The notes below the pieces were generated by a model. That model saw nothing but the letters and a program-made list of their open reading frames with translations. It made no database searches and was not told the DNA's origin. Source: CAVVXN01 sp963772585 (GTDB lineage Bacteria; Planctomycetota; PLA2; JAEUHO01). Taken from it: a stretch of DNA of 64,000 nt. How positions within the stretch are numbered: position 1 is the first letter of the stretch; every line of letters begins with the position of its first letter. The stretch covers positions 1-64,000 of the forward strand of contig CAVYXV010000009.1 of assembly GCA_963772585.1 (NCBI GenBank). Reading direction: 5' to 3'. Made by a program: the position numbers and the translations under genes. Below are positions 8,435 to 16,603 of this stretch, piece by piece.

Positions 8435-9949
8435 TCAGGCACTACGCCGCACGACGGCCTCTGCCGGCGGCAGCAGCGATGGACGACAGGCGCCCGTGAT
8501 CCGCGCCCTAATCGACGCCTCAAGAAAGTCGAGAATCGACCGCCCCTGCGCCCGCAGGCTCTCGCTCACGGTGAGCATCCGCTCGGCGAAGCGCGATCCC
8601 TCGGCGCTGTGCGAGCCGAAAGACCCCTTGCGCCAGAGGACACCCTTGCGCACCGCACGCTCCGCGGCGTTGTTCGTGGGCTCGACGCCCTCGACCGTGG
8701 CGAAGGTCCACAGCGCCTCGCCGTACTCGCGCAGGTCGCTTACGAGAGCCCGCGCATTGCGCACAGGGCTGTTGCGATGCCGGCGCAACAGGTTGGCCAG
8801 CCGTGTTCGATGCGGCGCCAGCTTGCGTCGGAATCCCAGTCGGGTGATCTCACCCTCGCGGAAGCGATACCACTCCCGGAACAGGGCCTTGGCGATTCGC
8901 TGCCCCGAGACACCGAGGCTCCTCGCCTTGCCTCCCAGTTCTTCCAGGCCCCGGATGTTCCGGAGCAGGTGGGCCCAGCACAGTTGGCGTTTTCTCGTGT
9001 CATGCACCCGGTAGACCGAGAACCGGTCCGTCACAAGGTAGCCGTCGACGGTGAAGAGCAGTTTGCGAAAGGCCTTCCGGTTGCGGCGGCGGTCGATACG
9101 AAACACCTTGACCTTCGGGGTGACCGCAGCCCAGAGCCAAGCCTTGTCGTTTCCTTCGCGCCATCCGGTCTCGTCGCAGTTGACGACCTCGGCGCCCTGG
9201 ATGGCGTCGTGCGCCTCGTCGTAGACGGACCCGAGCGCCTCGCTCGTGCGCTGCTCCAGGTTGGCGATCGTGCCCAGCGAGACCTCGGCCTTCTCGCCGA
9301 AGAGCGCCACGGCGAGATCTCCGGCCTCGCGCCGCGACAGGCGGCAGCGGCCGGTGAAGAGCGCGAGCGTGGCCTGGAGCCTGGGGCCGACGCAGCCCGC
9401 GGGCACGCCCTCGGGCAGGTCGGCGGCCGTGATGTTTCCGCATCGGCCACACTCGACGTCGTGCAGGACGTACCCGAACACCTTGGCGACGACGGGAGGA
9501 ATCTCGATGACCTGATGACGATGCGGATCGCCAACGACGTCGCCGGGACGCAGCTTCGAGCGACACCAGGCACAGTCATCGGGCACGACCGGAATGGTGT
9601 GATCGACCTGTTCGGGCGGGAAGAGCTTGCGCGTCTTCCCCTCGTGTCCCGGCTGACCTCCCGGCTTTCGACCCGTTGGCTTCTGCTTGCGCCGCTCCTT
9701 CCAGGGCTTGTCCGTGGACGGCGGCTTGGAGGAGTTCGTCGAGTCCTGGTTCAGGCAGGCCGTGAGTTCGCGAACCTTCTCTTGGCGGATCGCGTTGTGC
9801 TCCTCAAGCCTGACGATCTCGCGGCGGAGGTTGGCCCGGTAGGCTTCGAGGTGTGCGACACGCGCCTCCAACTCCGCAATCCGCCTCTCCGAGCCACGTC
9901 GGCGGGAGGTGGAAGCGCTCGCAACGGCCACATACCAGTAGGTCGGCAC
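8435..9949 (-). CDS. IS66-family transposase, copy 3
   Basis: Up to 504 residues; the homologous start is probably the GTG giving VAVASAS, about six codons inside the longest frame. It has the coiled coil, NSSKPPSTD, GRKPGGQPGHEG, a zinc finger (CAWC...CGRC) and the DDE residues in CDETGWR, TDRFSVY and NNAAERAVR. Full length and apparently intact. Clearly diverged from copies 1 and 2 and closer to copy 4, so the array holds at least two IS66 sublineages and not tandem duplicates of one element. Confidence 0.92.
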   Translation of the reverse strand: MPTYWYVAVASASTSRRRGSERRIAELEARVAHLEAYRANLRREIVRLEEHNAIRQEKVRELTACLNQDSTNSSKPPSTDKPWKERRKQKPTGRKPGGQPGHEGKTRKLFPPEQVDHTIPVVPDDCAWCRSKLRPGDVVGDPHRHQVIEIPPVVAKVFGYVLHDVECGRCGNITAADLPEGVPAGCVGPRLQATLALFTGRCRLSRREAGDLAVALFGEKAEVSLGTIANLEQRTSEALGSVYDEAHDAIQGAEVVNCDETGWREGNDKAWLWAAVTPKVKVFRIDRRRNRKAFRKLLFTVDGYLVTDRFSVYRVHDTRKRQLCWAHLLRNIRGLEELGGKARSLGVSGQRIAKALFREWYRFREGEITRLGFRRKLAPHRTRLANLLRRHRNSPVRNARALVSDLREYGEALWTFATVEGVEPTNNAAERAVRKGVLWRKGSFGSHSAEGSRFAERMLTVSESLRAQGRSILDFLEASIRARITGACRPSLLPPAEAVVRRSA

Positions 9950-9967
9950 GATCCGCCGGGCTCTCCA

Positions 9968-10007
9968 CCCCCTGAACGGTTACGACAGACGGTACGCGTT
10001 CAGAGGG
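9968..10007. repeat. IS66-end palindrome, CTGAACG-N18-CGTTCAG (copy 3)
   Basis: Arms at 9972-9978 and 9997-10003 with an 18-base spacer that differs from the other two copies at several positions. It lies just upstream of IS66 copy 3, and the HNH toxin domain of cassette 4 starts immediately after it, in the same frame relative to the palindrome as in cassettes 2 and 3. Confidence 0.7.
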
Positions 10008-10356
10008 GCCGTACTCGCATCTCGAAGATCATCCGTCCGTCGGACCGAAGAAGGACTTCACGCAAGCTCAGAAGCGGAGGATCCTCGCGGAGAACGAAGC
10101 GCGCAACGGCGGCGTGATCCGCGACGACAGGACTGGGGAGGCGCTCGTCCGGCCACAGAGGCATGAGAAGGGTGTGCGACCGCCTGACAATGAGGCGCAC
10201 GTTGACCACGTCGTTCCGAAGTCCAAGGGCGGCGAGAACAGCTTCAGTAACGCCGAAGTGCGTTCCCGTGCTGGGAACCTCGCCAAGGGTGATAAGATGC
10301 CCGAACTTCCGCCGGACTCTACTCCTACCACTCCTCCACCTGGAGAGCCGAAGTGA
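10006..10356 (+). pseudogene. Orphan toxin C-terminal domain, HNH nuclease (cassette 4)
   Basis: The open frame begins in the palindrome and reads GPYSHLEDHPSVGPKKDFT, then QAQKRRILAENEARNGG, with no start before GTG 10114, which is internal. The catalytic segment has HVDHVVPKSKGG, NSFSNAEV and SRAGNLAKGDK, the His-Asn-His pattern of HNH/Endo VII toxin nucleases, followed by a short Pro-rich tail. Detached tip lacking the delivery part. Its TGA overlaps the immunity start. Confidence 0.78.
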
Positions 10357-10637
10357 ACTGGCCGTTCGTCGATCCCCCGAACGTCGCCGTGCTGACGAGC
10401 GCAGACATCGTCGATCGCGGATTGCCGATTGTCTACGTATCACACGATGCCGACGACGGCGCTTGGCAGTTCCACAGCCGGAACGGCGCCCCTGGGCAAG
10501 AGCTTGATGCGCGTGTCGTCGGACTCCAGACGATTCTCGAACTGGACCCGTCGATCGGATCGCTAGCGGATCTGCCGCTGGGGTGGCGCGCTACGCGAGC
10601 GACGGTTGGAGAGGCGTGGAACCGCCAGCGCTGTTAG
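10353..10637 (+). CDS. DUF2185-like immunity protein (cassette 4)
   Basis: A 94-residue protein starting at GTG that overlaps the toxin TGA (GTGA). It reads FVDPPNVAVLTSADIVDRG, then PIVYVSHDADDGAWQF, RVVGLQTILELDPS and a final LADLPLGW, resembling small DUF2185-type proteins found beside toxin tips. The motif order and coupling to the HNH domain support immunity function. The next IS66 transposase ends 15 bp after its stop. Confidence 0.65.
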   Translation: MNWPFVDPPNVAVLTSADIVDRGLPIVYVSHDADDGAWQFHSRNGAPGQELDARVVGLQTILELDPSIGSLADLPLGWRATRATVGEAWNRQRC

Positions 10638-10652
10638 GCGGGACTCTCGCTC

Positions 10653-12056
10653 TCAAGCAGAGTCGGCAGGCAACAGCGACGGCGGGTAGTGGCCGGATGC
10701 CTTCGAGTGAATCGCCGCAGCAAGGAACTCCAGGATCGACCGCCCCTGCGCTCGCAGGCTCTCGCTGACCGTGAGCATCCGCTCGGCGAAGCGGGAGCCC
10801 GCAGCGCTCTGCGAGCCGAACGATCCCTTGCGCCAGAGCACGCCCTTCCGCACCGCACGCTCAGCCGCGTTGTTCGTGGGCTCGACGCCTTCGACCCGGG
10901 CGAACGTCCACAGCGCCTCGCCGTACTCCAGCAGGTCCTTCGCGATCTTGCGGGCGGCGGGAACGGGGTTGCTGACGTGACGACGCAGCAGCCGCTCAAG
11001 CCGCTTGCGGATCGGTTTCAACCTGCGCCGAAGGACCCGCCGCGTGATCTCGCCCTGGCGGACGCGATACCATTCTCGGAACACGGCCTTCACGATGCGT
11101 TGTCCGGCAACGCCGAGGCTTCGGGCCGATCCTCCGCGCTCCTCCAGGCCCAGGAAGTTCCGGAGCAGGTGCGCCCAGCAGAGTTGACGTTTGTTCAGAT
11201 CGTGAATGCGGTACACGGAAAACCTGTCCGTGATGAGGTAGCCCACGAAGGTGAAGAGCAGTTTGCGGAACGCCTCCCGGTTGCGCCGTGGGTCGATGCG
11301 GAACACCTTGAGCATCGGCGTGACCGCGCCCCAGAGCCACGCTTTCCTGTTGTTCTCACGCCATTCGGTCTCGTCGCAGTGGACGAACTCGGCGTTCTGG
11401 ATGGCGTCCAGCGCCTCGTCGTAGGCGGGCTTGAGGGCCTCGCTCGTGCGCTGCTCCAGGTTGGCGATCGTACCGAGCGACACCTCCGCCTTCTCGCCGA
11501 AGAGCGCCACCGCCAGGTCACCGGCCTCGCGGCGCGACAGGCGGCAGCGTCCGGTGAAGAGCGCGAGGATCGCCTGGAGCCGGGGGCCGACGCAGCCCGT
11601 GGGCACGCCGTCGGGCAGGTCGGCCGTCGTGATCGTGCCGCAGCGGCTACACTTGAGCGCGTGCAGGACGTACTCCACGACCTCGGCGATGACGGGAGGT
11701 ACATCGATGACCTGATGGCGCAGCGGATCGCCCATGGCGTCCTCGGGCTTGAGGGCTGCGCGACACCCGGAGCATCGCTCAGGCAGGAGGGCCACGGTGC
11801 GATCCACCTGCTCGGGCGGCAGCGGTTCGCGGGTCGTACCCTCGTGTCCCGGCTGGCCGCCGGGCTTTCGCCCCGTGGGCTTCTGCTTGCGGCGCTCCCG
11901 CCACGGCACGTCCGAGGACGGGGGCTTCGACGAGTTGGACGAGTTCTGGTTCAGGCGGGCCGTGAGTTCGCGGACCTTCTCTTGGAGGATGGCGTTGTGC
12001 TCGCGCAGCCGCTTGATCTTTCGGTTCAGATTGGCGCGGTGGGCCGCTGTGACGGC
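10653..12056 (-). pseudogene. IS66-family transposase, copy 4, N-terminally truncated
   Basis: The catalytic domain is complete (CDETEWR, TDRFSVY, NNAAERAVR) and the linker (NSSKPPSSD, GRKPGGQPGHEG) and part of the coiled coil (RANLNRKIKRLREHN) remain. The frame continues upstream without a start codon and similarity to copy 3 ends near 12056. It also lacks the palindrome found beside the other copies. This is the right boundary of the toxin array. Between here and the next gene stop (12153), a short minus-strand stretch could encode a membrane segment (GVTGVLFFWLWMPG) but has no start. Confidence 0.85.
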
Positions 12057-12152
12057 GGCCCGGCATCCACAGCCAGAAGAACAGCACGCCGGTGACTCCC
12101 AGCGGCGGCGTGAGGAGGATCGCGCGGACGACCTACCGCCGCCGTCTGGAGG

Positions 12153-13160
12153 TCACGCCTCCTTCTCGAGCTTCTCCGCCAGGGACAGCGCCTTCTTTCC
12201 CGCGGCCGTGTCCTCGTACTTCCTGGAGAGCATCGGCTTCAGCAGCTTCAGGGCCTTCTTCGGCGACTCGCCCCGGATCTTCTCCAGGATCTTCGCGAGC
12301 TTCTCGCCGGCCTTGACCTCGAGCTTGCGGTCCTTGTCGGACAGGAGTTCGTCGAGCTTCTTCCCGGCCTGGTCGGCCAGGTCGTGGTGCTTGTAGAGGT
12401 CCTGGACCTCCTCCAACGCGACGGAGGCCTCGTAGAAGCGCCCGCCGTCCACGTCGGCCTGGGCGGCTTCGAGACGCGCCGTGCCGTACCAGAGGAGCCA
12501 GTCACGGATCTTCTCGGCCGTGGCTCGCAGCCCCTCCTCGAGGTCGTCCTTCTCGAGGGCCTTCTCGGTCTTCTCCAGGGCCTTCGTGTAGTCGAGCTTC
12601 TCGAACTCGTGGTGCGCGTCCTTCAGGTCGTCCGGCCAGTCCGGCAGGATCTTCGCGTTGGCGAGGAGGTCGTCGATCGCGCTCTCCTGCAGCTCCCCGG
12701 GGTGGCCGGCCCACGTGATGCGTCCGCCCGTGTCGATCAGGAACGCCGAGGGGTAGCTGTTGCAGTCGTAGGCCTCCATGCTGTCGGAGGATTCGCTGAT
12801 CGTGGGGTACTTCGCTCCGAACTCCTCCACGAAGCCGGATACCGCCGTCTTGTCCTGCCCGCTGATCGCGAGGACGGTCAGCCCCTTGTCCTTGTACTTC
12901 TCCTGCAGCTCGTTCAGGTGACCCACCTGACCCTGGCAGGGCTTTCAGGTGGTGCTGAAGAGCTCGAGGAACACGAGCCGGCCACGGAGGTCCCGCAGGC
13001 TGGTCGGCTCGGTGTTGAACCAATCCTTGCCCTCGAAGTCGGGGGCCACGACCCCGGGGGCGAGCCTCGCCCGGGCGGGCGCGGCGAGCAGGAGCAGGGT
13101 CGAGAGGGCGAACCCTCCGGCGAGGAGGGCCGGCCAGGGGCGTCGGCGGGGCGTCTTCAT
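12153..13160 (-). CDS. TlpA/thioredoxin-like exported selenoprotein (in-frame UGA) with helical C-terminal half
   Basis: Read through one TGA (12945-12947), the frame gives 335 residues. Residues 1-32 are a signal peptide; 33-170 are a TlpA/AhpC-type thioredoxin fold (APDFEGKDW, then LVFLELFSTT, then QEKYKDKGLTVLAISG). The UGA is residue 72 and falls exactly where the first Cys of the CxxC redox site belongs, giving U-K-P-C with Cys75. No other defect is present on either side. A hairpin with a GGU loop starts 14 bases after the UGA (separate entry). Residues about 190-335 are Lys/Glu-rich helices, TPR-like. Likely a periplasmic thiol/selenol oxidoreductase. Without Sec insertion the product would be a 71-residue stub. 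Confidence 0.8.
12914..12930 (-). promoter_or_regulatory. Candidate bacterial SECIS hairpin downstream of the UGA codon
   Basis: In the mRNA sense the sequence is TCAGGTG-GGT-CACCTGA: a perfect 7-bp stem with a GGU triloop. There are 21 bases between the UGA and the first loop base. Known bacterial SECIS elements have a small apical loop with G in the first two positions at about 16-37 bases from the UGA, so both features fit. It lies within the coding sequence, as expected in bacteria. Confidence 0.65.
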
Positions 13161-13240
13161 CGTCGCTTCTCCACGGCAGCGGACCCGTGGAGTGTACCCT
13201 CCACCCTCCTCGCCCGCCCGGGCCTCGGAGGGTGCCCGCC

Positions 13241-14248
13241 ATGCGTCCCCGTTCCCGATGCCTCGCCCTCGCCCTCCTGCTGGCCCCGGCGCTCGGCGGG
13301 GGATGCGGGAGCCGGGCCGCGGAAAGCGAGATCTGGATCTACACCTCCATCTACCCCAGCGTCCTCGAGCGCATGGAACCGGCCCTGGCCCAGGCCTTCC
13401 CCGGTGTTCGCGTCCGCTGGTACCAGAAGGGGAGCGAGCAGGTGGCGCAGCGCCTCTCGACCGAGCTGGCGGCGGGGGCGACCCCCTGCGACTTGCTCAT
13501 GACCTCCGACCCCTTCTACTACGCGGAGCTCGCCCAGCACGGCCTGCTGATGCCGTACGAGAGCCCCGCGGCGGCCGCGGTCCCCGCCGCCTTCCGGCAT
13601 CCGGAGCACGCCTACGCGACCGTCCGCATCCCCCTGATGGTCCTGGGCGTGAACACCCGGGCCCTGACACCAGCGGCCCGTCCCCACCGTTTCAGGGATC
13701 TCGGCGGGAAGGCGTTCGCGAACCAGGTCTCCATGGGCGATCCGCTGAAATCGGGCACGAACTTCACCACGGTCGCCGCGCTGTCGAAGCTCGACGGCTG
13801 GTCGCTCATCGAAGGGTGGAACGCCAACGGGTTGATGGCGAACGGCGGGAACAGCGCGGTGATCCGACGGCTCGAGACCGGGGAGCGTCCGGTGGGCATC
13901 GTCCTCCTGGAGAATCTCCTTCCGCGGATCGAAGCGGGGGCGCCCCTGGCCGTCGTCTACCCCGAGGACGGTGCGGTTCCCGTCCCGTCGCCCATCGCGA
14001 TCATGGCCTCCACCGACCAGCCCGAACTGGCGAAGCGGATCTACGACTTCATGTTCGGCGACGCGATACAGACGGCCATCGTCGAAGGCTACATGTACTC
14101 GCCGCTGCCCGATCACGCACCGCCCGCGGGCGCGCAGCCCTGGGCCGACCTGCATCTCGTGTCCTGGACGGCCGACTTCGCGTCGTGGGTGGTGGGGCGA
14201 CGGGACGAGATCAAGAGACGGTTCCGCGAGATCACGCGAGGGAGCTGA
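13241..14248 (+). CDS. ABC transporter substrate-binding lipoprotein (iron-type, family 1)
   Basis: 335 residues from ATG 13241, which places a lipoprotein signal at the start (ALALLLAPALGGGC, lipid Cys at 22). The mature part begins IWIYTSIYPSVLERMEPAL, typical of the Fbp/Afu group of periplasmic binding proteins, with further conserved parts around CDLLMTSDPFYYAEL and SPIAIMAST. Ligand is probably ferric iron or another oxyanion-chelated ion, but the sequence does not decide this. First gene of a three-gene importer; 16 bp before the permease. Confidence 0.85.
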   Translation: MRPRSRCLALALLLAPALGGGCGSRAAESEIWIYTSIYPSVLERMEPALAQAFPGVRVRWYQKGSEQVAQRLSTELAAGATPCDLLMTSDPFYYAELAQHGLLMPYESPAAAAVPAAFRHPEHAYATVRIPLMVLGVNTRALTPAARPHRFRDLGGKAFANQVSMGDPLKSGTNFTTVAALSKLDGWSLIEGWNANGLMANGGNSAVIRRLETGERPVGIVLLENLLPRIEAGAPLAVVYPEDGAVPVPSPIAIMASTDQPELAKRIYDFMFGDAIQTAIVEGYMYSPLPDHAPPAGAQPWADLHLVSWTADFASWVVGRRDEIKRRFREITRGS

Positions 14249-14264
14249 GGGTCTCCGGGAGGAC

Positions 14265-15878
14265 ATGCGGCGCACGCTTCCCAGCCCCTGGTCGATCGCG
14301 ACGTTCGTCGTCGTCCTCGTGCTCGGGATCCTTCCCCTCGCGCTCGTGGTGCGCCAGGCCCTGCTCGAGCCCCACACGCTGCGGCGCGTGCTCGGTTCGG
14401 GCTGGGCCTGGGTGGCCGCCCGGAACACGGTCGTCCTCGCGCTCGGGACGACCGCGCTCGCCGTCGCCATCGGGATGCCCCTGGCGTGGCTCACCACCCG
14501 GACGGACCTCCCCACGCGGCGCGCGCTCCACCCGCTGTTGACCATCCCCTACGTCGTGCCGCCCTACATCGCCGCGGTCGCCTGGATCAACCTCGCGAAC
14601 CCCCGCGTGGGCCTCCTGAACGCCCTGCTCGGCGAGGGAACGCTCGACATCTACGGCATGGGCGGGCTCACGTGGGTCATGGGGCTGAGCTTCTACCCCT
14701 ACGTCTTCCTCACCGTCCGCTCCGCGCTGGAGAACGCCGACCCGTCGCTCGAGGACGCGGCGCGCATGAGCGGCGCCGGCACGTGGCGCCTGTTCCGCGA
14801 CGTCTCCCTCCCCCTGATGCGACCCGCGCTCCTCACCAGCGGCATCCTCGTGTTCCTCGTGACGGCCTCCGCGTTCGGCGCCCCGGTCCTGATCGGCGGT
14901 CCCGCGAAGCTCGACTTCCTCTCCACGCGCATCTTCGAGTCCTTGAGCAGCGGCCTGGGCGGGACGGCCGAAGCGGCGAGCCTCTCCTGCCTCCTCCTCG
15001 CCTTCGTCCTGCTTCCGATGGCCGTGCGGGCCCGGTCGCACGCGGTCGTCACGGGGAAGCCGGCGCGCCCGACGCGCGTCGGCCTCGGGCGCGCCGGGCC
15101 CGTCGTGGCCCTCCTGCTGTGGCTGTTCGCTGCCCTCGCCATCCTGCTCCCCGCCTTCGCCGTGGCGATCACCGCGTTCCTGAAGGTCGCCGGGGACTAC
15201 CGCATCTCGAACCTGACCCTCGGCAACTTCGCCCTCCTCGAGCGCACGCACGCGGGCGAGGCGATCCGGACGTCCCTGTTCCTCGCCGTCGCCGCCGCCA
15301 CCGCGGCCTGCCTGCTCGGAGGGTCGATCGCCTACGTCCAGGTCGTGACCCGTCGGGTGGGCGGCCGACTGCTCGCGGCGCTCGCGGCCCTGCCGCTCGC
15401 CGCGCCCGGTACGGTCCTGGCCCTCGGGCTGATCCTGCTGTGGACGCGACCGTTCGGGATGGCGTTCTCCCTGGCCAGCACGGCGTGGGTGCTCGGGATC
15501 GCGTACGTGGCGAAGTACCTCTCGCTGGCCCAGCGCGCGCTCGCCGAGGGTTTCGGATCGATCGACGCCGTCCTCCCCGAAGCCGCGCGGATGAGCGGCG
15601 CACGCCCCTTCTTCCTCGTGCGTACGATCTGGTTCCCGCTCCTGGCGCCCGCGCTCGCGGCCGGTTGGTTCCTCGTCTTCATGCCCGCATTCAGCGAGCT
15701 CACGATGTCCATCCTCCTGGTGCGGCCGGGCCTCGAGACCGTGGGCACGAAGATGTTCGAGCTCCAGGAGTACGAGGGCCCGGCGGCGGCGAGCGTCCTG
15801 GCGACCGTCGTCCTGGCGTTCGTCGTGGCGTCGAACGTGCTCTTGCGTGTCGGCTCGAAAGGTAGGTACGGCATCTGA
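14265..15878 (+). CDS. ABC transporter permease, two fused membrane domains (FbpB-like)
   Basis: 537 residues from ATG 14265 with GGAGG just upstream. About twelve membrane helices in two similar halves, each with the EAA loop that contacts the ATPase (DAARMSGAGTWRLF and EAARMSGARPFFLV). This double-length form is usual for iron(III) importers of the FbpABC kind. Stop overlaps the ATPase start (TGATG), so translation is coupled. Confidence 0.88.
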   Translation: MRRTLPSPWSIATFVVVLVLGILPLALVVRQALLEPHTLRRVLGSGWAWVAARNTVVLALGTTALAVAIGMPLAWLTTRTDLPTRRALHPLLTIPYVVPPYIAAVAWINLANPRVGLLNALLGEGTLDIYGMGGLTWVMGLSFYPYVFLTVRSALENADPSLEDAARMSGAGTWRLFRDVSLPLMRPALLTSGILVFLVTASAFGAPVLIGGPAKLDFLSTRIFESLSSGLGGTAEAASLSCLLLAFVLLPMAVRARSHAVVTGKPARPTRVGLGRAGPVVALLLWLFAALAILLPAFAVAITAFLKVAGDYRISNLTLGNFALLERTHAGEAIRTSLFLAVAAATAACLLGGSIAYVQVVTRRVGGRLLAALAALPLAAPGTVLALGLILLWTRPFGMAFSLASTAWVLGIAYVAKYLSLAQRALAEGFGSIDAVLPEAARMSGARPFFLVRTIWFPLLAPALAAGWFLVFMPAFSELTMSILLVRPGLETVGTKMFELQEYEGPAAASVLATVVLAFVVASNVLLRVGSKGRYGI

Positions 15879-16597
15879 TGAGCCGCATCGCGCTCGAAGG
15901 CGTCGCCAAGGCCTACGACGGCAGTCCCGTCCTCTCCTCCTTCGACCTCGCCGTCGCCCCCGGGACCATCGTGTCCCTGCTCGGCCCGTCCGGCTGCGGC
16001 AAGACCACGGCACTGAGGCTCGTGGCCGGTCTGGAACGTCCCGACGCGGGGCGCATCACGGTGGGGGAGCGCGTGGTCGCCGACGTCGCCGCCCGCGCCT
16101 GGGTCCCGCCGGAAGCGCGGCGCATCGGGATGGTCTTCCAGTCCTACGCCGTCTGGCCGCACATGACCGTCGAGCAGAACGTGGCCTACCCCCTCCGCGT
16201 GCAGCGGGTGCCTCGCGAGGAGCGATCCCGCCGGACGGCGGCGATCCTCGATCTCGTGGGGCTCGGGGGTCTCGCGCGCCGACGCCCCTCCCAGCTCTCG
16301 GGGGGACAGCAGCAGCGGGTGGCCTTGGCGCGCGGTCTCGTGATGCAGCCCGACGTCCTCCTCCTCGACGAACCGCTCTCGAACCTGGACGCGAAGCTGA
16401 GGCTGCGGATGCGCCAGGACATCCGACGGATCCAGCGCGAGACCGGCTTCACCGCCCTCTACGTCACGCACGACCGCGAAGAGGCGCTCGCCCTCTCCGA
16501 TCGCCTCGCGATCCTGGAGGAGGGGCGCATCCTGCTCGAGGGGACGCCCGACGAGGTCCGCACGCATCCGTTCTTGACGGCTTCCGACGACGTGTGA
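15878..16597 (+). CDS. ABC transporter ATP-binding protein
   Basis: 239 residues. Walker A GPSGCGKTT, Q-loop FQSYAVWPHMT, signature LSGGQQQRV, Walker B LLLDEPLSNLDAK and H-loop VTHDREEA are all intact. It lacks the C-terminal TOBE regulatory domain that many iron and sugar importers carry. Energises uptake through the permease encoded upstream. Confidence 0.92.
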   Translation: MSRIALEGVAKAYDGSPVLSSFDLAVAPGTIVSLLGPSGCGKTTALRLVAGLERPDAGRITVGERVVADVAARAWVPPEARRIGMVFQSYAVWPHMTVEQNVAYPLRVQRVPREERSRRTAAILDLVGLGGLARRRPSQLSGGQQQRVALARGLVMQPDVLLLDEPLSNLDAKLRLRMRQDIRRIQRETGFTALYVTHDREEALALSDRLAILEEGRILLEGTPDEVRTHPFLTASDDV

Positions 16598-16603
16598 CGC
16601 CGC

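Noticed and set aside
12015..12134. Minus-strand hydrophobic segment GVTGVLFFWLWMPG between IS66 copy 4 and the selenoprotein gene
   Set aside because: No usable start codon or ribosome site and cut by IS66; may be a trace of a membrane gene but not supportable.
12945..12947. UGA as an ordinary nonsense mutation or sequencing error
   Set aside because: Not excluded, but it hits the one position where Sec is expected, has a fitting hairpin and no other damage, so the selenocysteine reading is preferred.
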